The notes beneath the pieces are model-generated. The model was not told the DNA's origin and ran no database searches. It saw nothing but the letters and a program-made list of their open reading frames with translations. The translations under genes were made by a program, and so were the position numbers. DNA of 64,000 nucleotides from Myxococcales bacterium (GTDB taxonomy: Bacteria > Myxococcota_A > Polyangia > Polyangiales > Polyangiaceae), in NCBI GenBank assembly GCA_016712525.1, contig JADJQX010000001.1, positions 2,246,001-2,310,000 on the forward strand. Reading direction: 5' to 3'. Each line of letters opens with the position of its first letter. Position 1 is the first letter of the stretch. Shown here piece by piece: positions 25,479 through 33,850 of the stretch.

Positions 25479-25640
25479 CGGCGTGCTCTCCTCGTCGCGT
25501 CACCACGACCGTAGCACTCTGCCTCGCGCCGTGACCGATGGGCTGACGCTCTCGATAGGAATAGGCAAGCCTTCGCGAGGTTGAGGCATGCGCCTCGCTA
25601 CGCGGGGGCCTACAGTCGACCTCACCTACGGAGGACGCGC

Positions 25641-26612
25641 ATGGACCCCATCGAGACCAAGCACCTGAAGACCGTCATTGAGAAGCACACCCGCGACATG
25701 ACCGGGCGTGTCGTAGCCATCACCGGGACGACCAGCGGGACGGGCTTCGTCTGCGCGCGCGAGCTCGCGAAGCTCGGGGCCACGGTGCTCTTGCTCAACC
25801 GGGAGAGCCCCCGTTCGAGCGCGTCGCTCGCCGAGCTCCGGGCCGCGGTCCCCGGCGGCAAGTTCGAGGCGATCCCCTGCGATTTGCAGAGCTTCGCGAG
25901 TGTCAGGGCCGCCGCGGAGGCGATCCGGGCCAAGTTCGAGCGGCTCGACGTGCTCTGCAACAACGCCGCCGTGATGGCGTTCCCCGATCAGGCCACGGGT
26001 GACGGGTACGACGTACAAATGCAGACCAACGCCATCTCTGCCTTCCTCCTGACGAAGGAGCTCATGGGGCTCTTGCGGAAGAGCGACGACGGGCGCGTGG
26101 TCAATCACAGCTCGAACGCGCGGCGCGGCGCCCCGCACGAGCCGAGGTACTTCGGCAAGAACGGCGGCAACCTCGGCGGGGACGGCACCGAGCAAGAGGC
26201 CTTCGCCTTCGAGGGGCCGCGTTGGCAGCGGTACCACCAGTCCAAGCTCGCGAACTGCACGTTCACCTACGGCCTCCAAAAGCGGCTCGATGCGAAGGGG
26301 ATCACGAACGTGAAGGCGCTGCTCGCGCACCCGGGGCTCGCCATCACCGGCCTCGCGACGACCACCGCGGCCACGGGAGGCATGGACCTCGGCCACGGGA
26401 TCATGACGCAGGCGCAGTCGGCCGAGGACGGCGCCCTGGGCATCCTCCGCGCGTGCGCGGATCCTCACGTCGAGGGCGGGGATTTCTTCGGTCCACCGGG
26501 CTGGACGGGGTTTCCCGAGAAGCTGCCGCCCGAGGAGCTGCTGACGGACCCTGAGAACGTTCGCATCGCCTGGGAGGGGTGCGAGGCTGCAGTCGGCGAG
26601 TTTCCGCTGTAG
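25641..26612 (+). CDS. Short-chain dehydrogenase/reductase
   Basis: 323 residues from the ATG at 25641, with GGAGG 7 nt upstream. The Rossmann glycine motif is TGTTSGTG (TGxxxGxG). NNAA follows strand 4, and the catalytic Tyr-Lys are in RYHQSKLAN. The extended loop between the Ser region (VVNHSSNARRG) and the Tyr is typical of retinol dehydrogenase/light-dependent protochlorophyllide reductase-like SDRs. NADP is more likely than NAD but not certain. The AraC regulator upstream suggests induction by an aldehyde or related compound. Confidence 0.88.
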   Translation: MDPIETKHLKTVIEKHTRDMTGRVVAITGTTSGTGFVCARELAKLGATVLLLNRESPRSSASLAELRAAVPGGKFEAIPCDLQSFASVRAAAEAIRAKFERLDVLCNNAAVMAFPDQATGDGYDVQMQTNAISAFLLTKELMGLLRKSDDGRVVNHSSNARRGAPHEPRYFGKNGGNLGGDGTEQEAFAFEGPRWQRYHQSKLANCTFTYGLQKRLDAKGITNVKALLAHPGLAITGLATTTAATGGMDLGHGIMTQAQSAEDGALGILRACADPHVEGGDFFGPPGWTGFPEKLPPEELLTDPENVRIAWEGCEAAVGEFPL

Positions 26613-26643
26613 TCCGCCTCGCTTCGTGAGCCTCACGACGAAG

Positions 26644-26680
26644 CGCCCCGGTGAGCTCGAGGCTCCCGGGGCGTTCTTTC
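26644..26680 (+). terminator. Terminator between convergent genes
   Basis: The stem CGCCCCGG/CCGGGGCG with an inner AGC/GCT pairing is followed on the plus strand by TTCTTT. It serves the SDR gene; no T run exists for the opposite direction. Confidence 0.75.
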
Positions 26681-26697
26681 GTGGGGAGGGATGAGGG

Positions 26698-27780
26698 TCA
26701 GGCGGCCACGGGCTCGCGCAAGAAGAGGTGGATCTTGAGGCCGCGCACGAGGCGCTTCGCCTCTGCCGCGTCGGGGAGGCCGAGCGGGTCGCGCACCTCG
26801 AAGGGCACGTGGACGTCGGCGGCGGAGCTCAGCTCGCGGACTGCGGCGTCCATGGCGGCCTCGACGCGGGCGCGCTCGTCGCTCGAGAGGCGCGGCAGGA
26901 TCCACGCGTGCACGGACCACGCGAGCTCGGCGTGGGCACACTCGTCGCGGTAGACGCGGTCCATGAGCTTGCGCACGTCGATGCGCGACGCGTGCTTCGC
27001 CTGGTACCCCGCGACGACGGCGCCGTAGGTTTCGCGGACGCACCCCTCGACCGCGTTCTCGAGCGCGATGTCGACGAGCTCGCGCACGGCGCCGTGAGGG
27101 ACGGGTGTGGTCGAGAGCGTCGCGCCTTCGCGGACGGCGAGGTTCCCCATCATGCGCGCGTGCACGACCTCGTCGGCCTCGGCGCGGAGCGACGCGAGGA
27201 GCAGGTCCTCGGGGGCGCCGTAGTGCGAAAGCTCACGGTGGAGGATGCGGAACGCGTCGATCGAGACGCGCTCGAGATCGGCCGCGTGGGCGAGCCATCC
27301 GGCCACGGTCGCCTCGGGGCGGGGCTCGACGTAGCCTTCGGGCCTGCGCCCCTCGACGCACGAGTAGCACTCGAACGACGGGCCCGGGAGATCGTCCTTC
27401 AGGTACGCGGAGCACGAGTAGTACTGGCGGCCGTTGTCGGCCTGGGGGCAGACCTTCGCGCACTCGGCGGGGCTCATGCCGTCGGTCGGGTCGACGCCCT
27501 CGGGCACGCCGCACGCGTGGTGGAACACGTCGGTGCACGCGCCGTCGCCGCGGACCTTCTGCGGGGGGGTGGTGCAGCCTGCGTCCGGCTTGGGGGGCGG
27601 GGGAGGGGTCGTGCCGGTCGTCGTGGGCGTGGGGACCGTGGTCGGGAGGGTCGTCGGTGCCGTGGTCGAGGTGGTCGTCGGGGAAGGGGAGGGCGTGGTC
27701 CCCTCGTCGACCTTGCCGCCGCATGCGGCGAGTGAAGCGGTGGCGAGCACGTGGGCGAGGATGGGAGCGATGCGGCGCAT
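26698..27780 (-). CDS. Lipoprotein with ferritin-like di-iron domain
   Basis: 360 residues from the ATG at 27778-27780. The lipobox is ASLAAC, followed by a Thr/Pro linker (about 25-75). A Cys-rich segment (about 78-165, with CGVPEGVDP, CAKVC, CYSC) comes next. A helical domain (about 170-360) shows two EXXH-type metal patterns: Glu in DLERVSIDAF with EADEVVHA, and Glu in EGCVRETYG with RDECAHA. This is the four-helix ferritin/rubrerythrin-like di-iron arrangement. Oxidase or iron-handling activity outside the cytoplasm is inferred. No clear ribosome site precedes the ATG. Confidence 0.75.
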   Translation of the reverse strand: MRRIAPILAHVLATASLAACGGKVDEGTTPSPSPTTTSTTAPTTLPTTVPTPTTTGTTPPPPPKPDAGCTTPPQKVRGDGACTDVFHHACGVPEGVDPTDGMSPAECAKVCPQADNGRQYYSCSAYLKDDLPGPSFECYSCVEGRRPEGYVEPRPEATVAGWLAHAADLERVSIDAFRILHRELSHYGAPEDLLLASLRAEADEVVHARMMGNLAVREGATLSTTPVPHGAVRELVDIALENAVEGCVRETYGAVVAGYQAKHASRIDVRKLMDRVYRDECAHAELAWSVHAWILPRLSSDERARVEAAMDAAVRELSSAADVHVPFEVRDPLGLPDAAEAKRLVRGLKIHLFLREPVAA

Positions 27781-28163
27781 GCCGCCGCGGATGCATGGGG
27801 TGTGCCTCTCGGGAGAGGGCGAAAGGGGGCGGGTTCGAGGGGGAGCGGTGGGGGCGTGTGTGCCAGAGCGCGCCATGGGCGGTGTGGGCTGTCGTGCCGT
27901 GGCCCGTGGCCTGGGTGGCCTTTCGGGGGCGTGAGACCTCTAAGTGAGGAAGATCATGGCCTTGGCGCGAACGTCGGTCGGATCTGGCCGAGCCGTGCGT
28001 CCAGAGATCAAGGACTTGGCGCGAACGTCGGTCGGATCTCGCCCCGATCAAGCCGCGGAGCTCGACCGCTCCCACCCCGCACGTGGGGCTGCCTCACGGC
28101 CCACCTGGCTCAAGCCGCCCACGTTGGCCCACACCGCCCACGCTGGCGCACCCGTGGCCCATC
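27781..28163. other. 383-bp intergenic region with a direct repeat
   Basis: Lies upstream of the ferritin-like lipoprotein and downstream of the ABC-F gene. Apart from the 35-bp direct repeat I see no RNA gene, strong promoter or credible ORF; several GCCCAC-type short reiterations occur at 28100-28160. Confidence 0.5.
27951..28039. repeat. Direct repeat, two 35-bp copies with period 54
   Basis: Copies at 27951-27985 and 28005-28039 differ at two positions; 25 bp (CTTGGCGCGAACGTCGGTCG plus GATCT) are identical. Each copy begins AGATC and ends GATCT. Confidence 0.8.
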
Positions 28164-30092
28164 TCAACCCGCGGCGAGCTCGGCCTCGATCGACTCCCAC
28201 TCGGCCATGAGCGTCTCGATCTCCCCGTCCGCCGCGGCCTTCGCGTCCTCGAGCCGCTTGACCTCGTCGGGGCTCGTCCGCTCGAAGAACCCGTCCTCCG
28301 CGTACCGCGCGTCGATCGCCTTCTTCTTCTCCTCGAGCTCGTCGATCTTGGCCATCACCTTGTCGCGCCGGGCAGGCAGCGCCGCGAGCCGGTTGCGCCG
28401 CTTCTTCTGCTCTTCCCATGACCCGCCCTCGGGCTCCTTCGTCGGCTCGGTCGCCTTGGTCGCGTCGGCCTGGGCCTTCGCCTTCGCCGAGACCGCGTCC
28501 CCGTCGAGGTGGTCGTCCCCGCACCGCTCGAGATACTCCGCGAACGTGCCGGGGAAGTCGTTCGGCCCCTCCGGCCGCAGCTCCACGATGCGCGTCGCCA
28601 GCTCCGACACGAAGTGCCGGTCGTGCGAGACGAAGATCACCGTGCCCTCGAACTCCCGCAGCCCCTCCACGAGCGCCCCGATCGCCTCGATGTCGAGGTG
28701 GTTCGTGGGCTCGTCCAAGAGCAGCACGTTCGGCTTCTCCACCGCGATCCGCGCGAACACGAGCCGCGCCGCCTCGCCCCCCGAGAGCTTGCCCACCGGC
28801 TTCTCCACCTCGTCCCCCGAGAAGAGCACCCGCCCGAGCTGCCCACGCACGTAGCTCGTCCCCTCGCGCGGGCATGCCTCCCACACGTAGTCGAGCGGCT
28901 TCATGTTCGGGTTCTTCATCACGTCGTGGTGGTCCTGCGCGAAGTACCCCACGCGCACCTCGTGCCCGAGGCTCACCTTGCCCGCGTCGGGCGCGACGTC
29001 CCCCACCACGATCTTGAGCAGCGTCGATTTCCCGAGCCCGTTCGGCCCGATGATGCCCACCTTCTCCCCGCGCCGCACGGTCAGCGACACGTCGCGCAGC
29101 ACCTTCTTCTCGCCGTACGCCTTCGAGATCCCGTCGAGCGTGAGCACGTCCTTTCCGCTCGGCCGCTCCGGCTCGAACCGAAAGAGCGGCGTCCTCCGCG
29201 ACGAGGCCGCGAGCTCCTCCACCTCGATGCGCTCGATCTGCTTGAGCCGGCTCTGCGCCTGCTTCGCCTTCGTCGCCTTCGCCCCGAACCGCTCCACGAA
29301 CGCGCGCTTCTCGGCGATGATCTTCTCGGCCCGCGCGATCTCTTCTTCTTTTTGCGCCCGAGCGAGGGCCTTTTGGTCACAAAAAGATCTGTAGTTCCCG
29401 GTGTATAGGGTGATCGTCTCGTAGTCGACGTCGAGCACGTGGGTCGCCACGTTGTCGAGGAAGCGCACGTCGTGCGAGATGACGAGCGCCACGCCCCGGT
29501 AGCCCGCGAGGAACTTCTCGAGCCACCGGATCGACAGGATGTCGAGGTGGTTCGTCGGCTCGTCGAGCAAGAGCGCGTCCGGCCCTCCCACGAGCACCTG
29601 CGCCAAGAGCACGCGCAGCTTGAACCCGCCCGAGAGCGTCGACAAAGGCTGCCGGTGCTGCGCCGCCGGGATCCCGAGCCCCACGAGCACCGCCGTCGCG
29701 CGCGCCTCGAGCGTGGTCCCCCCGAGCGTCGACAGCTCGTGCTCGATGTCCGCGAGCCTGTGCGGATCTCCCTCGCCCCGATCGACGATCGCCGTGCGCT
29801 CCTCGAGCAGCGCGTACGTCCGCGCATCGCCCCGCATCGCGAGCGCCAAGATTTGCTCCGCGTCCGACAGGAAGTGGTCCTGCCTCAGCACACCCACGCG
29901 CGCGTTCGGCGGAAACGTCACGAGCCCGTCCGTCGCCGGCTCGTCCCCCGCGAGGACCTTCATGAAGGTCGATTTGCCCGACCCGTTCGCGCCCACGAGG
30001 CCATACCGGGACCCGGCGTTGAGCTGGAACGTCGCCCCCTCGAACAGGGTGCGAGCGCCGAACGATTTCGCGAGCTTGGAGACGCCGATCAT
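28164..30092 (-). CDS. ABC-F family ATPase
   Basis: 642 residues from the ATG at 30090-30092. Two ATP-binding cassettes without membrane segments: Walker A GANGSGKST and GPNGLGKST; signatures LSGGFKLRVLLAQ and LSGGEAARLVFAR; Walker B LLLDEPTNHLD in both. A charged linker helix pair lies between them, where ABC-F proteins reach the ribosomal peptidyl-transferase region. A C-terminal coiled coil (about 560-640) resembles Uup-type tails. ABC-F proteins relieve stalled ribosomes or protect them from antibiotics. Whether this is a housekeeping (Uup/YbiT-like) or resistance member cannot be told; no drug genes adjoin it. Confidence 0.92.
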   Translation of the reverse strand: MIGVSKLAKSFGARTLFEGATFQLNAGSRYGLVGANGSGKSTFMKVLAGDEPATDGLVTFPPNARVGVLRQDHFLSDAEQILALAMRGDARTYALLEERTAIVDRGEGDPHRLADIEHELSTLGGTTLEARATAVLVGLGIPAAQHRQPLSTLSGGFKLRVLLAQVLVGGPDALLLDEPTNHLDILSIRWLEKFLAGYRGVALVISHDVRFLDNVATHVLDVDYETITLYTGNYRSFCDQKALARAQKEEEIARAEKIIAEKRAFVERFGAKATKAKQAQSRLKQIERIEVEELAASSRRTPLFRFEPERPSGKDVLTLDGISKAYGEKKVLRDVSLTVRRGEKVGIIGPNGLGKSTLLKIVVGDVAPDAGKVSLGHEVRVGYFAQDHHDVMKNPNMKPLDYVWEACPREGTSYVRGQLGRVLFSGDEVEKPVGKLSGGEAARLVFARIAVEKPNVLLLDEPTNHLDIEAIGALVEGLREFEGTVIFVSHDRHFVSELATRIVELRPEGPNDFPGTFAEYLERCGDDHLDGDAVSAKAKAQADATKATEPTKEPEGGSWEEQKKRRNRLAALPARRDKVMAKIDELEEKKKAIDARYAEDGFFERTSPDEVKRLEDAKAAADGEIETLMAEWESIEAELAAG

Positions 30093-30177
30093 CGCCGCGG
30101 ACCCTACCAAGCCGCGCGCCCGAAAAAAACCGCGCCCTTCGCGCCTCCTCCACTCCTCCCCCGCGTACCCTTCCCCC

Positions 30178-30678
30178 ATGTACCGCGAGCCCCCCGAGAG
30201 CCCTCCCGTCGTCGTCACGAGCGACAAGCTCGTCCAAGCCTTCGACTCCGCCACCGGCAAGCCCCTCTGGGAGGTCGAGCTCGAGAGCGGAGGCTACCCG
30301 CGCCTCGCGAGCACCGGCGCGATCCTCGTCGTCGCCGTCGGGAAGCTCGCCAAGGTCATCGACCTGCACCACGGCAAGGTCCTCTACGAGCTGCCCCTCG
30401 AGTTCTCCGTGGCCGCGGCCGTGGCCGACGGGGCGCGTGTCGTCCTCGCAGGAGATCGTGGCCTCGTCTGCCTCGACGCCCGCGGCGTCATGTGGTGCGT
30501 CCGCCCCGTCGAGAGCGAAGAGGGCTTCTTCGGCACCCGCGACGTCGCCTTCGGCGTCCACGACGGCCAAGGTCGCCCCGTCGCCCGCCTCGCCCGTTTC
30601 GCCGGCGAACGTGTCTCCCGCTCCGACTACGGCCTCTGCCTCGGCACCAGCATCGCTCAGCCCGACGTCAACACCTGA
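30178..30678 (+). CDS. PQQ-like beta-propeller repeat protein, short
   Basis: 166 residues. DKLVQAFDSATGKPLWEVEL is a quinoprotein-type repeat (AxDxxTGKxLW), and two or three further strand sets follow (VIDLHHGKVLYELPL, VVLAGDRGLVCLDARG). That is only part of a full propeller, so the protein may oligomerise or be a remnant, although its frame is intact and ends cleanly. No signal peptide is present. Divergent from the ABC-F gene. Function unknown. Confidence 0.65.
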   Translation: MYREPPESPPVVVTSDKLVQAFDSATGKPLWEVELESGGYPRLASTGAILVVAVGKLAKVIDLHHGKVLYELPLEFSVAAAVADGARVVLAGDRGLVCLDARGVMWCVRPVESEEGFFGTRDVAFGVHDGQGRPVARLARFAGERVSRSDYGLCLGTSIAQPDVNT

Positions 30679-30704
30679 GCCCGCGCACCAGAATCCCCGA
30701 GCCC

Positions 30705-30819
30705 CGAGAGGGATGCCCCCCGCTCGTCACGCACGTCACCACGCAGGTGCTCGGCCTCCGGCCTGCGCGCCTGCGGGCACCCCCAAATCGGGCGCTCCGC
30801 GCCCTCAGGGGGTGCCACC
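30705..30819. repeat. 115-bp structured repeat, copy 1
   Basis: Identical over 115 bp to 31835-31949 and in the same orientation. It folds into two adjacent stem-loops: CAGGTGC...GGCC-TCC-GGCC...GCGCCTG, then GGCACCCCC...GGGCGC-TCC-GCGCCC...GGGGGTGCC. Its right end supplies the last codons and the stop of the minus-strand gene ending at 30805. Confidence 0.95.
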
Positions 30820-31713
30820 CCCAGGCGCCTCCTCGACCACCGTGCGAATCTCGCCCGACCCCAGGTTCATCAGCACGCGCCGCGTGGTCCTGTCGAAGCG
30901 CGGGTCGGGCCGCACACGCACGACCTCGAGCGTCTCGTCGTCCACGTCCACCGCGTACGGCAGCCCGCCGAGCCGCATCGCGAACCTGTGCACGAGCCGC
31001 GCGACGTCCCCGACCGGCACCACCACAAGCTCGCTCAGGTACGACCGCTGGGCCTCGTCGATCTCGAACTGCGGGTGGTCCGCGACGAGCTGCCTCGCCG
31101 CGGCCTCGCGGGCGTCTCCGCGCGTCGACCGCTGCGGCGCGAGCTCCGCGTAGCCCAAGAGCTTCGCGGCCGAGGCCCGCACGATCCCGCGCCCCGCGAC
31201 CACGTCGAGCGTCACGTTGCAGTCGCACGCGACGTCCCCCTCGCCACGCTGGTAGACGAAGCGTGCAGTATCCCCGTGTCGCTCCACCACGACGAGCCGG
31301 AGGTCCTCGGCGCGCGCGAGCTCACCTGCGACGGGCAGCTTCGCGAATGCCTCACGCACCGCCGCGTCCTCGGCCGTGACCGCCGCGAGCGGCGCGAGCC
31401 CCAGCGCACCGACGCTCGCGATACGGCACGACGGATCACACACCACCCGCGGCACGAAGGGCGCCCCCGCGAGCGCCGCGAGAGCCAACCGCTCGGCCGC
31501 CGCGTTGGCGAGGTAACGGTTCGTGCTCTCGTAGTTGGGCCGTGGCGGTCCACGGAGGAGGTCCACCTCGGTGTCCTCGAACGACGGGAGAATGGTCGCC
31601 TCGGCAGCGGACGGCCGCATCACCCCCAGCAAGAAGACGAGCCCGACCACGAGCCACGAGGGCACGACGCCCCCAAAACCTGCGCGAAGACCCTGGGCAA
31701 CGAGACGCTTCAT
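30805..31713 (-). CDS. Secreted protein of unknown function
   Basis: 302 residues from the ATG at 31711-31713, with GAGAGGG upstream. A signal peptide or N-terminal anchor (about 15-40, WLVVGLVFLLGVMRPSAAEA) precedes a soluble mixed alpha/beta region. A VACDCNVTLDVVAG segment and an LVHRFAMRLGGLPYAVDVDD block sit in the second half, the latter faintly like PepSY/FTP-type propeptide folds. The last five codons (Pro-Gly-Gly-Gly-Thr-Pro region) lie within the 115-bp repeat, so the original C-terminus may have been altered by its arrival. Confidence 0.6.
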   Translation of the reverse strand: MKRLVAQGLRAGFGGVVPSWLVVGLVFLLGVMRPSAAEATILPSFEDTEVDLLRGPPRPNYESTNRYLANAAAERLALAALAGAPFVPRVVCDPSCRIASVGALGLAPLAAVTAEDAAVREAFAKLPVAGELARAEDLRLVVVERHGDTARFVYQRGEGDVACDCNVTLDVVAGRGIVRASAAKLLGYAELAPQRSTRGDAREAAARQLVADHPQFEIDEAQRSYLSELVVVPVGDVARLVHRFAMRLGGLPYAVDVDDETLEVVRVRPDPRFDRTTRRVLMNLGSGEIRTVVEEAPGGGTP

Positions 31714-31834
31714 GACGACCCTCTCGGCAGGTCGCCCCACGTCGTTGCGTCAAATCGTCCGAGCGCGGTCGAATTCTGCTAAACCATTGAAACTACGCCA
31801 CTTATGGCACTCCTCGGTCGCCCGCCACGAGCCT

Positions 31835-31949
31835 CGAGAGGGATGCCCCCCGCTCGTCACGCACGTCACCACGCAGGTGCTCGGCCTCCGGCCTGCGCGC
31901 CTGCGGGCACCCCCAAATCGGGCGCTCCGCGCCCTCAGGGGGTGCCACC
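31835..31949. repeat. 115-bp structured repeat, copy 2
   Basis: Second copy of the element at 30705-30819. It begins 20 bp beyond the stop of the minus-strand gene at 31969, so both copies sit at 3' ends of minus-strand genes. Confidence 0.95.
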
Positions 31950-31968
31950 TCTCACCCCTCGGCGCGCC

Positions 31969-32751
31969 CTATCCGTCGACAAGCAGCTCGACGCCGAACC
32001 GTGCCGCCGAGGCGCAGCTCCTCAAGAACGCTGCCATCTCCTCGAGCTGACCTTGCATCGGCGGGACGTTCGCGAATGCGAGCACCTGCGCGCGACGATT
32101 CGCGTCCGAGAGGATGCCGGGGTCGATGTCGTGGGGCACCAAGCCGAAGAAGAGCGCCACCATGAAGGCGTGCGTGTCGCCGAGGTGCCCGACGTGGAAC
32201 AGCATGTGGAAGACTTGGTCGGAGGTCAGCGTGAATCCGCCCGGGTAGCTCCCGACGAGCGCGGTCTTGCTCTCGAAGAACGTGTCGGAGCCTCGGCGCA
32301 TCGCCGCGGCCTGCGCGCCGTCCCAGCCGAAGTCCTCGATCGCGCGCTGGAGGAAGCGACCCGCGGTGGTGTCGAGGCTCGCGGGGAGCCGTGACCACAG
32401 CCAACGTTCGGTCTCGGCGCGGATCGGGTAGCTCAGATAGCCGACACACCCGTAGCCTTCCTTGGAGCCCGCGTTCGCGATGCACGATCGGCAGTGGCCC
32501 ACGTGGGGGGCGAGGGCGTTCGCGCGCCGCATGAGATCGGCAACGCTCACGTCGCTCTCTTCGGGCCCCGTCGGTCTCTGGAGCACGACACGAAAGGTGA
32601 TCTGCTCCGGGGGCCGGTTATCCCCAGCGGCCCGCGCGTGGCCGAGCACCATGTTCGCTCGGTCGCGGTCCTTGAGAAGTTGCACGATCGCCTCGATGCC
32701 GAGGGCCCTCTTCGGCTCGCAATCGAGATCCACCACGGTGTCCACTCCCAT
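31969..32751 (-). CDS. Hypothetical protein with Cys cluster
   Basis: 260 residues from the ATG at 32749-32751, chosen because GAGGAGG lies 7 nt upstream; a GTG at 32805 would add 18 residues without such a site. A cluster of three Cys (HCRSCIANAGSKEGYGC, about 87-103) may bind metal. The second half is helical, with FHMLFHVGHLGDTHAFMVAL as its most distinctive stretch. No signal peptide. I do not recognise the family. Confidence 0.65.
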   Translation of the reverse strand: MGVDTVVDLDCEPKRALGIEAIVQLLKDRDRANMVLGHARAAGDNRPPEQITFRVVLQRPTGPEESDVSVADLMRRANALAPHVGHCRSCIANAGSKEGYGCVGYLSYPIRAETERWLWSRLPASLDTTAGRFLQRAIEDFGWDGAQAAAMRRGSDTFFESKTALVGSYPGGFTLTSDQVFHMLFHVGHLGDTHAFMVALFFGLVPHDIDPGILSDANRRAQVLAFANVPPMQGQLEEMAAFLRSCASAARFGVELLVDG

Positions 32752-32878
32752 CGGCGCCTCCTCGGCGCCAAGATAGCGCCCGACGGCCTCGTCGTCCCCA
32801 AGCACCGGTCAGGACGATTCACAAATGGAACGTCCCGGACGGCGCCAAGCGGGAGTCACCTGCCAACAGGAGGCTGTC

Positions 32879-33808
32879 ATGGCCCGATGGCCCCCTTTCC
32901 CCGCGGCGTCCTTCGCCGCCCTTTTGCTCCTCGCGTCCGCCTCGTGTGGCACGGAGCCCGCCCCCGAGCCCACCTTCGCCGACATCCCCGTCGGCACCCC
33001 CTTCGCCACCACACCAGCGCCCGTCCGCGAACGCTCCGCGCTCGGAGAAGTCGCCCCGGTCCCCGAGCTCGTCGCCTACCTCGGGTACTTCCGAAGAGAC
33101 CCGATCCTCCCTCGTTCGACGGGCGCCCCGTGCGAGACGGTGCCGTACCACCTGGCGGCGTTCGAGGCGCAAGTCTACCCGTGGACGTACGGTGACCTTC
33201 GCCGCTGCGTGGCCGAGGGCGTGTGCCCCAACGGGCTCGTGGACGACTCGCCACCCCGTCAGGACGACGACATCTATGTCGAGGTCGAAGCTGACGCCGC
33301 GACCAAGCTGTGTCGACTTCACGGCGGCGAGGTCATCACGAACGCGCAGCTCGTCGCGCTCGCGCAAGGTGGCCAGCGACGCGTGGCGTGGGAGTCCTTC
33401 GAGTCCGACGTGCTCTCCCGGTGCGCGGTCGAGGGGCGTCGCACCGTGTGCTCTCCATACGAGGTTCCCTCTGACAGAACCGTGCGGCGAAAGGCGAGCG
33501 AGCCCCGGGAGGCCCGTGGGCCGTACGGGCACTATGGCCTGCTCGGAGACTTCAGCTTGGTGCGTCAGTTCCCGGACGGGTATCGCATCGAATTCAACCG
33601 CGACGGGTGCTCCGGCCCCTCGCTTCCGCCCGGGGTCGAGTCTGGAACCGAACGTATGGCGCGTATGAACAGTGACCTCACGGCGCTCACGCTTCCCGCC
33701 GGTCACTCCGAGACGTGGGAGCTTTGGTCCGGCCCGCTATCGAGCGCTGGGGCTACCGACCGCAAGACCGGCCGTGTCCGGTGCGCATTTCCCGCGAAGA
33801 CCAACTAG
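32879..33808 (+). CDS. Lipoprotein with degenerate FGE/SUMF1-like fold
   Basis: 309 residues from the ATG at 32879, with AGGAGG 6 nt upstream. The signal peptide ends LLASASC. The centre (DDIYVEVEADAATKLCRLHGG then ITNAQLVALAQGG) follows the formylglycine-generating-enzyme pattern in which an Ala-Tyr-Cys and a Leu-Pro-Thr-Glu-Ala-Glu-Trp stretch occur, but the consensus Trp and Glu residues are replaced. The end lacks the paired active-site Cys motif. Catalysis is therefore unlikely; a binding role of the fold is inferred. Similarity is by pattern only. Confidence 0.55.
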   Translation: MARWPPFPAASFAALLLLASASCGTEPAPEPTFADIPVGTPFATTPAPVRERSALGEVAPVPELVAYLGYFRRDPILPRSTGAPCETVPYHLAAFEAQVYPWTYGDLRRCVAEGVCPNGLVDDSPPRQDDDIYVEVEADAATKLCRLHGGEVITNAQLVALAQGGQRRVAWESFESDVLSRCAVEGRRTVCSPYEVPSDRTVRRKASEPREARGPYGHYGLLGDFSLVRQFPDGYRIEFNRDGCSGPSLPPGVESGTERMARMNSDLTALTLPAGHSETWELWSGPLSSAGATDRKTGRVRCAFPAKTN

Positions 33809-33812
33809 ATAG

Positions 33813-33844
33813 AAAAAAGCCCGGGATCCACTCGGATCCCGGGC
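33813..33844 (-). terminator. Intrinsic terminator of the EF-Tu paralogue
   Basis: A perfect 11-bp stem (GCCCGGGATCC and GGATCCCGGGC) with a 4-nt loop. The A6 run at 33813-33818 becomes a T6 run for minus-strand transcripts. Confidence 0.92.
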
Positions 33845-33850
33845 CTCCCC

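Noticed and set aside
27792..27807. Sigma54-like 16-mer on the minus strand upstream of the ferritin-like lipoprotein.
   Set aside because: The spacing is right, but the -12 block is weak and the start site would lie one base before the ATG with no ribosome site; treated as chance.
30805..31713. The gene between the two 115-bp repeats as a transposon cargo.
   Set aside because: The repeats are in direct orientation, no transposase is present, and no target-site duplication flanks the pair; each copy is better explained as a 3'-end element.
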